Source of the DNA: an uncultured Victivallales bacterium
Lineage (GTDB): Bacteria; Verrucomicrobiota; Lentisphaeria; Oligosphaerales; JAFGRS01
Direction of reading: 5' to 3'
DNA: 64,000 nucleotides
NCBI GenBank assembly: GCA_903837355.1
Contig: CAILUI010000342.1
Coordinates: 21,184 to 85,183, forward strand
Part shown: in pieces, positions 1 through 8,700 of the stretch
Position numbering within the stretch: the first letter of the stretch is position 1
Layout: each line of letters opens with the position of its first letter
Translations under genes and position numbers: made by a program
Notes under the pieces: generated by a model
What the model was told of the DNA's origin: nothing
Databases searched by the model: none
Seen by the model: the letters and a program-made list of their open reading frames with translations, nothing else

Positions 1-1
1 C

Positions 2-1672
2 GATCATGCCGCCCAGGCCATCGGCGTCCTGCTGCATGACCGCGCCGGCAACTGGTGGCGGGCGGCAAGCCCCGGCCCCGCGCTGGGGCAGTGGGCCCCG
101 GCCGCCGTGAGTAAGGCCGCCTTCGCCTATGCCTGGAATGACGATCCGAACCAGCCTCCGGGCAGCAAGGACGGCGAGATCAGCGAACTCTTCCTCTTTG
201 CCAACACCGAGGCGGTGAACAGCGGCGCGCGTTACACGCTCGGCCTGGACGACATCGCCTTCTGCAACGCCTTGCCGGATGGGCTGGAGGCGCCGGCCGC
301 CGCGGCGCCGACCGCCGCGCCGACCCTGCCGCCGGAGGAGGGTGGCCCATTCCCTCTGCAGTGGCGGGTTACGCACATGGATGCCCGCGGTTACCTCACC
401 GTCGACGGCCAGCCGTTCTTCCCGCTGGGCATCTACTCGTGCCTCGGCATCGACCAGGCCTCGGGCGCGCATTCGACCAGCCAATTCAGCGGCCCGGTGA
501 CCGAGGCGAAGGTGCGTTTCTGGCTCGATGCCGTGCACGATGCCGGCTTCAACTTGCTGCAGACCTATACCATGCAGTTCTACGGCACCGAACTCCGGCC
601 CGGCGTCCTCGGCCCGTGGAACCCCGAGGACGTGGTTCAGGCGAGCACCCCGGAGACCCTGCGCGCGGGCACCCTGCGGCTGCTGGACCTCTGCCAGCGC
701 CACGATCTGAAGTTGATGGCCGGCAGTTTCCAGCCCTACTGCGCGATCTCGCTGCCGGCGGACCCCGCGGCTCGGGCCGCGGCGCTCGCGGAGTGGCAGG
801 CGCGCGTGCGGCCCAATGTGCTGGCCTGGAAGGCGCACCCGGCGCTGTTGGCCTGGTACCTCACCGATGAGCCGTCGTCGGTGAACCAGCCGGTGGCTGA
901 TTTGCGGGATCAGTACCGCTTCATGAAGGAACTGGACAGCGAGCACCCGCTGCTGATCGCCTCGTGTGCCGAGTCGGATCTGCAGTACGCCCGCGCCGTG
1001 GACATCATCGCGCCCGATCCCTATCCGATCGAGACCGGCGTGCCGCTGCGCGAGCTGCCGGCCCGCATTCGGCCGTTGCGGGCGGTGGCGACCGGCGCGC
1101 CGCCGCTGCCGCAGACCTGGGCGGTGATCCAGGTCTGCCAGTGGGTCGAGGGGCGCCGCCTCCCCAGCGAGGCGGAAATGCGCCTGCTGGCGCTGAGCGC
1201 GCTGTCACAGGATGTCACCGGCCTGCTCTTCTACGAGTTTCGCAACTACCCGGACAGCAACCCGGAGCACTGGCAGCGGATCGGGCGCGTGGTGCGCAGC
1301 CTGCAGACGGTGATCCCCGCGCTGCTGGCGCCGGGAGCCGCGGTCCGTACGGTTGCCGCCAGCGACCGTCGGGTCTATGCCCTGGCGAAACAGGTGGGGA
1401 CTGGCGCGGGCGCCGTGGGCTGGCTGATCGCCGCCAACCCCTCGCAGAACCTGGCCGGCGAACCCATGGCACTGGGGCAGGTCAGCTTCACCCTGGACTG
1501 CCTGACTCTACCCGCGGGGGCGGTGGCGGTGGCACTGGACGAGGATGAGAGTGGCCAGTTCCACCCTGGTGGCCGGCGGCCGGTGACGCTGCGGCAAACG
1601 CCACAGGGCCTCGTGCTCAGCGACGCTTTCGCGGCCCTGGCCGCGCATGTCTATCGCATCGGCGTGGAGTAG
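2..1672 (+). CDS. Secreted glycoside-hydrolase-like protein, 5' end missing
   Basis: The reading frame is open from the first base of the window, so the true start lies upstream; the GTG at 107 is only the first internal candidate. The visible N-terminal part (to about base 300) looks like a beta-sandwich carbohydrate-binding or discoidin-type module. An Ala/Pro-rich hinge follows at about 285-345. The rest resembles a (beta/alpha)8 barrel of the GH-A type: it opens with VDGQPFFPLGIYS and carries a WYLTDEPS segment whose Asp-Glu fits the acid/base strand, then a DPYPIE segment. The secreted gene at 21146-23134 has the same barrel layout (DGQPFFPLGTYW, WYINDE, DPYPIP), so the two are probably distant paralogues. 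Substrate unknown. An extracytoplasmic location is inferred from architecture, because the signal peptide is outside the window. Confidence 0.75.
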   Translation, partial: DHAAQAIGVLLHDRAGNWWRAASPGPALGQWAPAAVSKAAFAYAWNDDPNQPPGSKDGEISELFLFANTEAVNSGARYTLGLDDIAFCNALPDGLEAPAAAAPTAAPTLPPEEGGPFPLQWRVTHMDARGYLTVDGQPFFPLGIYSCLGIDQASGAHSTSQFSGPVTEAKVRFWLDAVHDAGFNLLQTYTMQFYGTELRPGVLGPWNPEDVVQASTPETLRAGTLRLLDLCQRHDLKLMAGSFQPYCAISLPADPAARAAALAEWQARVRPNVLAWKAHPALLAWYLTDEPSSVNQPVADLRDQYRFMKELDSEHPLLIASCAESDLQYARAVDIIAPDPYPIETGVPLRELPARIRPLRAVATGAPPLPQTWAVIQVCQWVEGRRLPSEAEMRLLALSALSQDVTGLLFYEFRNYPDSNPEHWQRIGRVVRSLQTVIPALLAPGAAVRTVAASDRRVYALAKQVGTGAGAVGWLIAANPSQNLAGEPMALGQVSFTLDCLTLPAGAVAVALDEDESGQFHPGGRRPVTLRQTPQGLVLSDAFAALAAHVYRIGVE

Positions 1673-1708
1673 GGCGTCGCGGGGGCAACCACCGAGGCGC
1701 GACAGGGG

Positions 1709-1790
1709 CGCGACTCTTTGGACTGCGGTGGCTCGACACCGCTGTGGCGGCTCGGAAAGCTGCGTCAAGCCGCAGGCACTCCAAAGACGC
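1709..1790. repeat. Imperfect inverted-repeat element in spacer
   Basis: The spacer between the glycosidase and the DUF3786 gene carries an element bounded by ctttggactgc (1716-1726) and gcactccaaag (1776-1786). These are reverse complements with one mismatch, and a further dyad lies between them (gcggtggctcgac against gtcaagccgc). It has no ORF. It looks like a REP- or MITE-like palindromic unit. Only one copy was noticed in this window. Confidence 0.5.
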
Positions 1791-1843
1791 TACGCGTCGG
1801 TAGGGGATCGCGGCGGTCCTGGCAGTCCGGCTATGCCCTTCCC

Positions 1844-2443
1844 CTACAGCAGGCCGATGCAGATGCGGCTAGCGAGCACGGCGGCGTCCTCGGTACCGAA
1901 AACGCGCAGCGCGGCGGCATCGAAGAGCACTTCCGCGGTGGGGCCGAACTCCTCGTCGCCACGCTGGTAGATGAGGGTCAGGTAGAGGGGGCCGAAGGCG
2001 TGCAGGCAGGCGCCGAGGTCGCCCTGCGGCACGGGGGTAGCGTCCCAGCGGCCGAGGTTGGTGCGCAGGGCGTCGAGGTCGTTGCCGAAGCGTTTGACCA
2101 GGGGTTCGACGGTGCGCGTCCGGAACGGGCCGAAGTAGAAGCTGCCGCCGGGGAACTCATGGAAGCTCACCAGGCGCTCGGTGCGGGCAACGGGGCCCTC
2201 GTGCATGAGGTAGTGCAGGACCAGAATGCGGTCCGCCAGCTTGGCCGGGGCCCCGGAGGCGGCCAGGCGGATGGCGAGGTCGCTGAGGTCTAGCAGCGCG
2301 TCCTGCGCGAAGAGGCGGAAGGGCACGCGCCCATCCTGTGCGGTGGGCAGGCCCAGGAGCGGCAGGCGGCGCTCAAGATCCACGTCGGCCAGTGCTGTCA
2401 GGGCCTGCTCGAGGGCCTGTTGCTGGGCCTGCTGCTTGGACAT
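1844..2443 (-). CDS. DUF3786 family protein at end of Wood-Ljungdahl operon
   Basis: A soluble protein of 199 residues with no signal peptide. It matches the DUF3786 pattern from memory: a central FHEFPGGSFYFGPFRTRT stretch and a C-terminal region ending in VFGTEDAAVLASRI. DUF3786 genes are repeatedly found beside corrinoid or CODH/ACS genes in anaerobes, but their biochemical role is not established as far as I know. Start and upstream stop overlap as TGATG with the reactivase gene, so the two are translationally coupled and this is the last gene of the nine-gene operon. A role in maturation or reactivation of the corrinoid protein is inference from context only. Confidence 0.8.
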   Translation of the reverse strand: MSKQQAQQQALEQALTALADVDLERRLPLLGLPTAQDGRVPFRLFAQDALLDLSDLAIRLAASGAPAKLADRILVLHYLMHEGPVARTERLVSFHEFPGGSFYFGPFRTRTVEPLVKRFGNDLDALRTNLGRWDATPVPQGDLGACLHAFGPLYLTLIYQRGDEEFGPTAEVLFDAAALRVFGTEDAAVLASRICIGLL

Positions 2444-4356
2444 CAGCGTTCCCCCGTCAGGCGCGCCCGGACCGTCGGGAAGCGCTCCGGATCGGTGTGG
2501 GGGATGAAGAGCGCGCCGGTGTACTGGTCCATGTAGGTCGGATCGGTACTGAGTTCCACGTACGTCATGCGTCGGGCGAGTTCCAACTGCAGTTGCCGAT
2601 ACTCCTGCGAGACCAGGACAATATAGGAGCCCATGAGCGAGGAATTGCCAATGTACTGGAAGCGTTCGCGGGGCAGATCGGGGATCAGGCCCAGGGTGGT
2701 GGCCTGATCGAGATCGAGAAAGCGCCCGAAGCCACCGGCGATGTAGACATGTGCCAGGTCGGTGAAGTTGAGCCCGACCTGTTTGACCAGCAGCGCGCAG
2801 GCGGAGTAGATGGCGGCCTTGGCGCGAATGATGTTCTCGATGTCCGTTTCGCTGATGAGCAGGGCTTGGCCGGAGTCAGACTCGGAGGCGGCGACGAGGG
2901 TGTACGTAGCGCGGCGTCCAACGCAGTGGATGATGGGCGACGGGCGTGAGCGGTCGAACTTGCCTGCGGCGTCGATCCAGCCGGTGCTGAACAGGCCGGC
3001 CAGGAGCGAGATCATCCCGGATCCGCAGATGCCCTTGGGCTTGACGTTGCCGATGGTACGCCAGTCGGCCTGCCCGGTTTCGGGATCGACCTCGACTCCC
3101 TCGATGGCGCCCAGGGCGGCGCGCATGCCGCAGCCGATGCCGCCACCCTCGAAGGCCGGGCCGGCCGAGCAGGCGCAGGTGATCAGGAAATCGCGGTTGC
3201 CGACGACGATCTCGCCGTTGGTGCCGATGTCAATGAAGAGGCTGACCGCTTCGGTGTCGGTGGCCAGGTCGGTGCAGAGTACCCCGGCGGTGATATCGCC
3301 GCCGACATAGCTACCGACGCAGGGCGAGAAGGCAACCCAGGATTCCGGGTTGATCTGTAGGCCGACGTCGCCGGCGTTGAGGAAGGGGGTCTCGTGCAGC
3401 GTCGGCGTGTAGGGCGCGATGCGGATGTGTTCGGGGTTCAGGCCCAGCAGCAGGTGCGTCATGACCGTGTTGCCGGAGAGGATGGCGTTGGAGATCTCGT
3501 GCGGGTTGACGTCATGGCTCTCACAGACCTGCAGGATGAGCCGGTTCACGGTATCCAGCACGCGGCGGCGCAGATCCTCGAGGCGGTCGGGGCGGCGGGC
3601 GTAGTTGATGCGGCTGATCACATCCAGTCCGCAGGAGATCTGGTCATTGTAGTCGCTGCGGACAGCGACGATCTCGGCCAGCGGCAGGTAGACCAGTTGC
3701 ACGGCGATGGTGGTGGTGCCCACGTCCACGGCGATGCCGAAGTGGCGCACGGTGGTGTCGCCGGCCTCGACCGCGATCAGGTGTAGGCAGCCGGATTCGC
3801 GCACCAGCGTGGTCGTGATCCGGCCGGCCTCGGCGCGCAGGGCGGTCGCCAGTCGGCGCAGCACGGGCAGGGTGACGCGGACCTCGGCCTTGCCCCATTG
3901 CTGCAGCAGGGCGCGCACCACCCGGTCGAGATCCGAAAGGCCGCCCTCCGCCTCCGGTTCGGGGACCTCGAGGTAGCACTTGACGGCCAGGGGGTCGTAG
4001 TGCCAGCGCTGCGGCAGGAGCTCGTGGCGGACCAGGCGGGCGTCCGCGCTGGAGTCGGAGAACTTGCCGCCGGCGCGGCCGATCTGCTCCGGGATCTCGA
4101 CCGTGAGCGGCTCATCCAGAACGCGGGTGCGGCAGGCCAGGACATAGCCGTCGCTGACCGCCCCGGGCGCGAGCACGCCCAGGCTCTGCGAGTCCACCTC
4201 GCCGGTGGCAATGCGCACGATGCACTTGCCACAGGTGCCCTTGCCGCCGCAGGGCGACTCGGTGTCGATGCCGGCCGTGCGGGCGGCATCGAGCAGGCCC
4301 GTACCGGCCGGCACCGTCACCCGGCGCCCGGAAGGCTGGAAGAGGATCTCAGGCAC
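2443..4356 (-). CDS. acsV: Reductive activator of corrinoid iron-sulfur protein (RACo, ASKHA/DUF4445)
   Basis: ATP-dependent reactivase that returns accidentally oxidised Co(II) corrinoid protein to Co(I). Residues 1-90 form a plant-type [2Fe-2S] ferredoxin domain with cysteines C36, C42, C45 and C75 (SPCGGKGTCGKC, then VLACRT). A linker follows, then a large ASKHA-type ATPase region (DUF4445) with DVGTTTIAVQL at about 210 and FIDIGTNGEIVVG at about 375 as phosphate-binding motifs. The length of 637 residues is normal for RACo. The start is a GTG overlapping the end of acsC by 8 nt, and the stop overlaps the start of the DUF3786 gene. Its place directly after acsC fits its known partner, the AcsC-AcsD corrinoid protein. 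Confidence 0.93.
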   Translation of the reverse strand: MPEILFQPSGRRVTVPAGTGLLDAARTAGIDTESPCGGKGTCGKCIVRIATGEVDSQSLGVLAPGAVSDGYVLACRTRVLDEPLTVEIPEQIGRAGGKFSDSSADARLVRHELLPQRWHYDPLAVKCYLEVPEPEAEGGLSDLDRVVRALLQQWGKAEVRVTLPVLRRLATALRAEAGRITTTLVRESGCLHLIAVEAGDTTVRHFGIAVDVGTTTIAVQLVYLPLAEIVAVRSDYNDQISCGLDVISRINYARRPDRLEDLRRRVLDTVNRLILQVCESHDVNPHEISNAILSGNTVMTHLLLGLNPEHIRIAPYTPTLHETPFLNAGDVGLQINPESWVAFSPCVGSYVGGDITAGVLCTDLATDTEAVSLFIDIGTNGEIVVGNRDFLITCACSAGPAFEGGGIGCGMRAALGAIEGVEVDPETGQADWRTIGNVKPKGICGSGMISLLAGLFSTGWIDAAGKFDRSRPSPIIHCVGRRATYTLVAASESDSGQALLISETDIENIIRAKAAIYSACALLVKQVGLNFTDLAHVYIAGGFGRFLDLDQATTLGLIPDLPRERFQYIGNSSLMGSYIVLVSQEYRQLQLELARRMTYVELSTDPTYMDQYTGALFIPHTDPERFPTVRARLTGER

Positions 4357-5695
4357 GGGCCATGAACCTGGCCTTGACGAAGCTCTCGAGATCGCCGGCC
4401 TCGGGCGGGCCCACCAGCACTTCCCAACCGGGCAGGCATTCCTCGAGGTCGCCGCTGATCTGGGCGACGTAACCCGGGATGACCAGGGTGCGGCGCCGGA
4501 CCTGCCCTTCGAGATCGATCTGTTTGGCGAACTTCGCGATGCTGGCGCCGGAGAACTTGCCGGCGGCCCAGGCGGTGAGCACGCTCATGCCCTCGCACTC
4601 GGGCACCAGCAGCCAGGCGCTGATACCGCTGTTCTCGATCTCGCCGGAGACGATGAAATAGGTCAGTGAGAAGTTGGTGGTGACGAAGACCGGCGAATCG
4701 GGCGTCGGTTCGCCGACGGCGTAGAGCTTGGGCTCGACCTGGATCGGCTTCTGCGGATCGGTGTAGAGGTTCAGCCGCAGCGTCATCAGGACGCTGAGCA
4801 GGGCCGGATCGAAGACGGGCAGGACGCAGATGCCGCCGTACTTGGCGATCTCGGTGACGGCGGCGGGGGTGGCCGCGAGGGGATCGGTGCTGTCGACAAA
4901 GGCCAGGGACGGGTAGCCGAGGGCCTTGCAGCCATCCTTGAGGGCGGCGCGGCGGGCGATGGCGTTGGTCTGGAAGCGTTCCGCCGGCGAGTGCGTGTCA
5001 AACTGCAGCAGCAGCTCGTTGAAGCCGGCCTGCTTGATCTGGGCGGTGAGCTGCACCAGGCCGTTGAGGTCCGGCGCGCTGACGGCCAGGGCGTGGCCAT
5101 GGGCCTGGGCCGCCGCTACCAGGACCGCCTGCGTCTCCGCCGTCGCCGCGGCCAGGACGCTGCCGGAGCCTTTGACGGCTGCCGCCGCACGGACCAACGC
5201 CGCCGCATCGGCGTTGCGCAGTACCAGCGGCCGCTGGGTGACCTCCCAGGCCTGCTTGGCCAGGGCGACGAAGGCATCGGCGTTGCCGGCGGTCCCGTGC
5301 ACGCAGACCATGTCCACCAGGAGTCGCTCGCCGACCCGCTCGAGCACGTAGTCGCGGATCTGCCGCAAGGTCTGTTCGGTGACCGCGGGCGGATCGGTGT
5401 CGCGGACGCTGACCGCGAGCGCCGTCTGGTGGACGAAGGTCTTCTCGTGGCGATAGAGCACGGTCTCCTCGCCCAGCTTGAGGGCCGCCTGGGGACCGAG
5501 GCCGATGGCCTTGACCGGCGGCTCGCTGGCCGCGCCAAGCACGCGTTTGGCTTCGTCCGAGGCGTAGGGGCAGAGGGACAGGTCGGCCTGTTTGGCTGCC
5601 AGTTTCATGGCGAAGGCCAGGCAGGTGTTCGACCCGCATTCCTTGCAGTTGGTCTTGGGCAGGAGCTTCTGTATCTGCAATCCGCTGAGTGCCAT
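4349..5695 (-). CDS. acsC: Corrinoid/iron-sulfur protein large subunit AcsC
   Basis: Large (gamma) subunit of the corrinoid iron-sulfur protein, 448 residues. It carries the methyl group on cobalt to the acetyl-CoA synthase A-cluster. The N-terminus has the [4Fe-4S] motif C17, C20, C25, C42 (TNCKECGSNTCLAFAMK). A TIM-barrel region and a C-terminal cobamide-binding Rossmann-like region follow (TNFSLTYFIVSGEIE onward). The start is ATG at 5695, preceded by GGAGAG; the frame stays open further upstream into acsBD but there is no family support for that extension. The gene lies 38 bp after the AcsB-AcsD fusion and overlaps the RACo gene. Its normal heterodimer partner AcsD is present here only as the C-terminal domain of the fusion. 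Confidence 0.95.
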   Translation of the reverse strand: MALSGLQIQKLLPKTNCKECGSNTCLAFAMKLAAKQADLSLCPYASDEAKRVLGAASEPPVKAIGLGPQAALKLGEETVLYRHEKTFVHQTALAVSVRDTDPPAVTEQTLRQIRDYVLERVGERLLVDMVCVHGTAGNADAFVALAKQAWEVTQRPLVLRNADAAALVRAAAAVKGSGSVLAAATAETQAVLVAAAQAHGHALAVSAPDLNGLVQLTAQIKQAGFNELLLQFDTHSPAERFQTNAIARRAALKDGCKALGYPSLAFVDSTDPLAATPAAVTEIAKYGGICVLPVFDPALLSVLMTLRLNLYTDPQKPIQVEPKLYAVGEPTPDSPVFVTTNFSLTYFIVSGEIENSGISAWLLVPECEGMSVLTAWAAGKFSGASIAKFAKQIDLEGQVRRRTLVIPGYVAQISGDLEECLPGWEVLVGPPEAGDLESFVKARFMARA

Positions 5696-5733
5696 GGCTC
5701 GTCTCTCCTGGGCGGGGCGTGTGGGGCCGCGTC

Positions 5734-8700
5734 CTATTGCTCGGCGCTTCCATCCAGCAGTCGGAAGATGGTTTTCTTGACGGTGATGGCGGCCTCGGGG
5801 TGGTACATGATGAGGACATCGGCGCCGGCGTAGAGGAGGCTGGTGGCCGTCGTGGTCTCCCACAGGGCGGCGCGGCGATCGAGGTCGCCCCAGGCGGGGA
5901 AGTCCTTCTCGGCCGCCTTCAGTTCCTTGATCTTGGCGCATTCCTGGCCGGGGTTGCCGAGCATGGGGCCGGCCAGCATCTTATCGCCGCCGAGGCCGGT
6001 GAGGCGGATGCGTTCCATGACCGAGTAGGTGTACTCCAGGCCGTAGCCCATGGCGCCGGTCATGGGGTCCATGACGATCTGGCCCTGCCTGATGTCCATG
6101 TTGGTGAGCAGGATGGTGAGCTGCTTGGCGATGTTGACATCGATGGGGCTCTGGGCGACGACGCTGTGTCCGTAGGCGAGGGCCGCGCCGGCGATGGTGC
6201 GGTAGTTGTCCTGCTCGACCCAGTTCAGCAGCAGGTTCTCGCCGGCACAGGCCTGGGCCACGGCTTTCATGACCTCGTTGTTCTTGTCGAAGTGGTTGTG
6301 GCCGGTGATGATCAGCGGCACCTCGACGGCGGCCAGGACACGCTTGACCACGTCGACGGCCGCGGCCGCACTGCGGTTGCCCTTCTCGGGATGGGTGCCC
6401 TCGAGCCGCACACTGATGAGGTCGGCGCCGTACTGCTCGACGCAGGCCTGCGCCATGCGGGCCGGATCCTGCAGCAGGTCGCCGTAGACGCGGCGCAATA
6501 CCGCCGGATACTTCTCGCTGACCGTGTCGAAGACCTCCATCGCCACCAGCGGCCGTTGTGGCATCTGGCCTTCCCAGAGGTGGAAGGGCATGGCCGTCTG
6601 GCCGCCGATCAGGTAGGTCTTGCCGCGCGTGCCGCCTTCCGCCCGCGACGCCCCGAGCTTGACGGTCGCAACCGGGACCTCGCCGACTTCGCGGCGGACG
6701 TTGAAGGCGGTTACGGCACTGAGACGGTCACGGGCGCTGGGACCGCCACTGGTCGTCGCGAATACCGGTCGAGCCGGCGGCGCGGCGGGCGGCACGGGGA
6801 GGGGAGCGCTGGTGGGAACGGGACCGCTAACGGGAACGGGTACGGAAGCGGGAACGGAAGCGGGAACGGGGAGGTCCTGGGCGAGGAAGGTGCGCGACAG
6901 CGTGGCGATGATCTCGCGCACGACGTCGCGGGTGACACTGGCCCGGACCTCGGCAGCGAGGTCGCTCTGCCACTGCTGCAGGGCGGCAGCGCTGGGCGGC
7001 GGGGCCACGGCGGCGCCGTCGTGCGACGGCTTCGACGGGGCGGCGGGCGTGCTGGGGGCGGGCGCGACCGGGGTGGCAGCCACGACGGCTGGCGCGGCGA
7101 CCGGGGCGGCGACCGCGGCCGGAGCTGGCGCCGCCGGCTCGCTGGCGGCGGCCATGTCCGCCATCTGCAGGGCTGGGTGTCCGACCTTCTCAAGGTAGGC
7201 GCGGACCTCGTGCGCCTCAGTGGCGACCGTTTCGTCGGCGATTTGCTCGAGCAGGTCGGGCACGCCCTGCTCCCCGAAACGCAGCTTGAGGTCCGCCGCC
7301 AGCAGCTCCTTCAGCTCTTTGGGCATCCAGACCAGGCGCCGGTAGCCGCCCTCGGCCTGGAGGAACTTGCGGCTGGTGAGGAAGACTTTGCCGCAGCCCA
7401 TGAAGCCGGGAGTCTGCTGGCCGCCGCCGACGCTGCCGGCGAGGCTGGAGAACTTCATGCCGACGGGCGTCTCCCCCTGGAACTCGCGGTTCACGGCCAT
7501 GATGCCGTTGCACTCGGGGAGGTAGGCGCAGATGACCTCGAAACAGCCGCAACTGGTCATCGGATTGTCCATGATCGAGTACGCGCAGAACGACTGCACC
7601 GACTTGTGGCTGGTGCCGTAGACGTAGTCGTTGACGCCCTTCCAGACGCCGCGCACCGGGTCCAGGCAGTCGCCCTTCTTGATGGGCTGGTTGGGGCCGG
7701 TCGCGTCGATCTCGTGGGCCGCCTTGCCATCCAGCCAGTTGTAGGCGCCGCACAGCCCGAGGCGTTCGGGGGTGATGACGCAGACGTGGTTGGGGGCGAA
7801 GGACTGACACAGCAGGCAGGAGTAGAAGGTGTCCACGGACTCGTCGGTCATGCTGGCCAGGCGGCGATTGCGCTCGTCGTAGACCTTGCGGGCCACGGCG
7901 AGGCGGCGGTTGACCTCCTCGCCGGCGGTGACCAGAGTGACCTTGACCTTGTCCACGATCGCCGGGTACTCGGCCAGGAACTTGGCGTGGATGATCTCGC
8001 CGTAGTGGCGCAGGCGCAGGCCGCTGGCGAAGCCGGCCTTGGAGACGCGGGTCCAGACGATATCGCGTTGCCCCATGTGCCAGATGCCCTCGGCGCCGTT
8101 GACCAGGTGGTGGATCTGGCGCTCGAGGATGGGCTCGAAGTCGGGCTGCATCTTGCGGCCGGCTACCTCGACCCAGATCGCCAAGGGCAGCGCCGTGCCG
8201 TCCGGGACGCTGTCGATGTCCGGGCCGATCACCTCGATCTCGCCGTCGTTGATCTGGTCCAGGTTCACGCTGGTGACGAACTCGAAGGCCGGGGTGCGGT
8301 TACCGCCGAACTCGACGCGTACGTCGGTCTTGCGGATGCGTTCGCCCTCGAAGGCGGCGCCGTAGGCGACGGGGATGGGGACGTGGGTGATGCGGATCTT
8401 GCAGCCGCGCACCTCGAGGGCCCGTTCGACCATGGTCTCGTAGGGCACGCTGGAGACGACGTGCTCGTAGGTGCAGACCCCGGTAGGCAGGATCTGCGGG
8501 ATGGCGGTGTCCGCGATCACCGGGAAGCCGTAGTTGATGGCGCCCGCGGCAACGGCGTACTTGTCCGGGGTCACCTCGCCCAAGGCCAGGACGAAGGCGA
8601 AGACGCGGTTCTTGTTGTAGCGCAGGTTGGCCGCAAAGTCGCCTGGCTGCACCCCGCCAAAGGAGAGCGCGGCGCGGTTGGCGAAGCCGAGGGCGTAGAC

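Noticed and set aside
4349..5941. N-terminal extension of AcsC to base 5941
   Set aside because: The extra 82 residues overlap the end of acsB-acsD and match no AcsC homologue; a good ribosome-binding site precedes the ATG at 5695.
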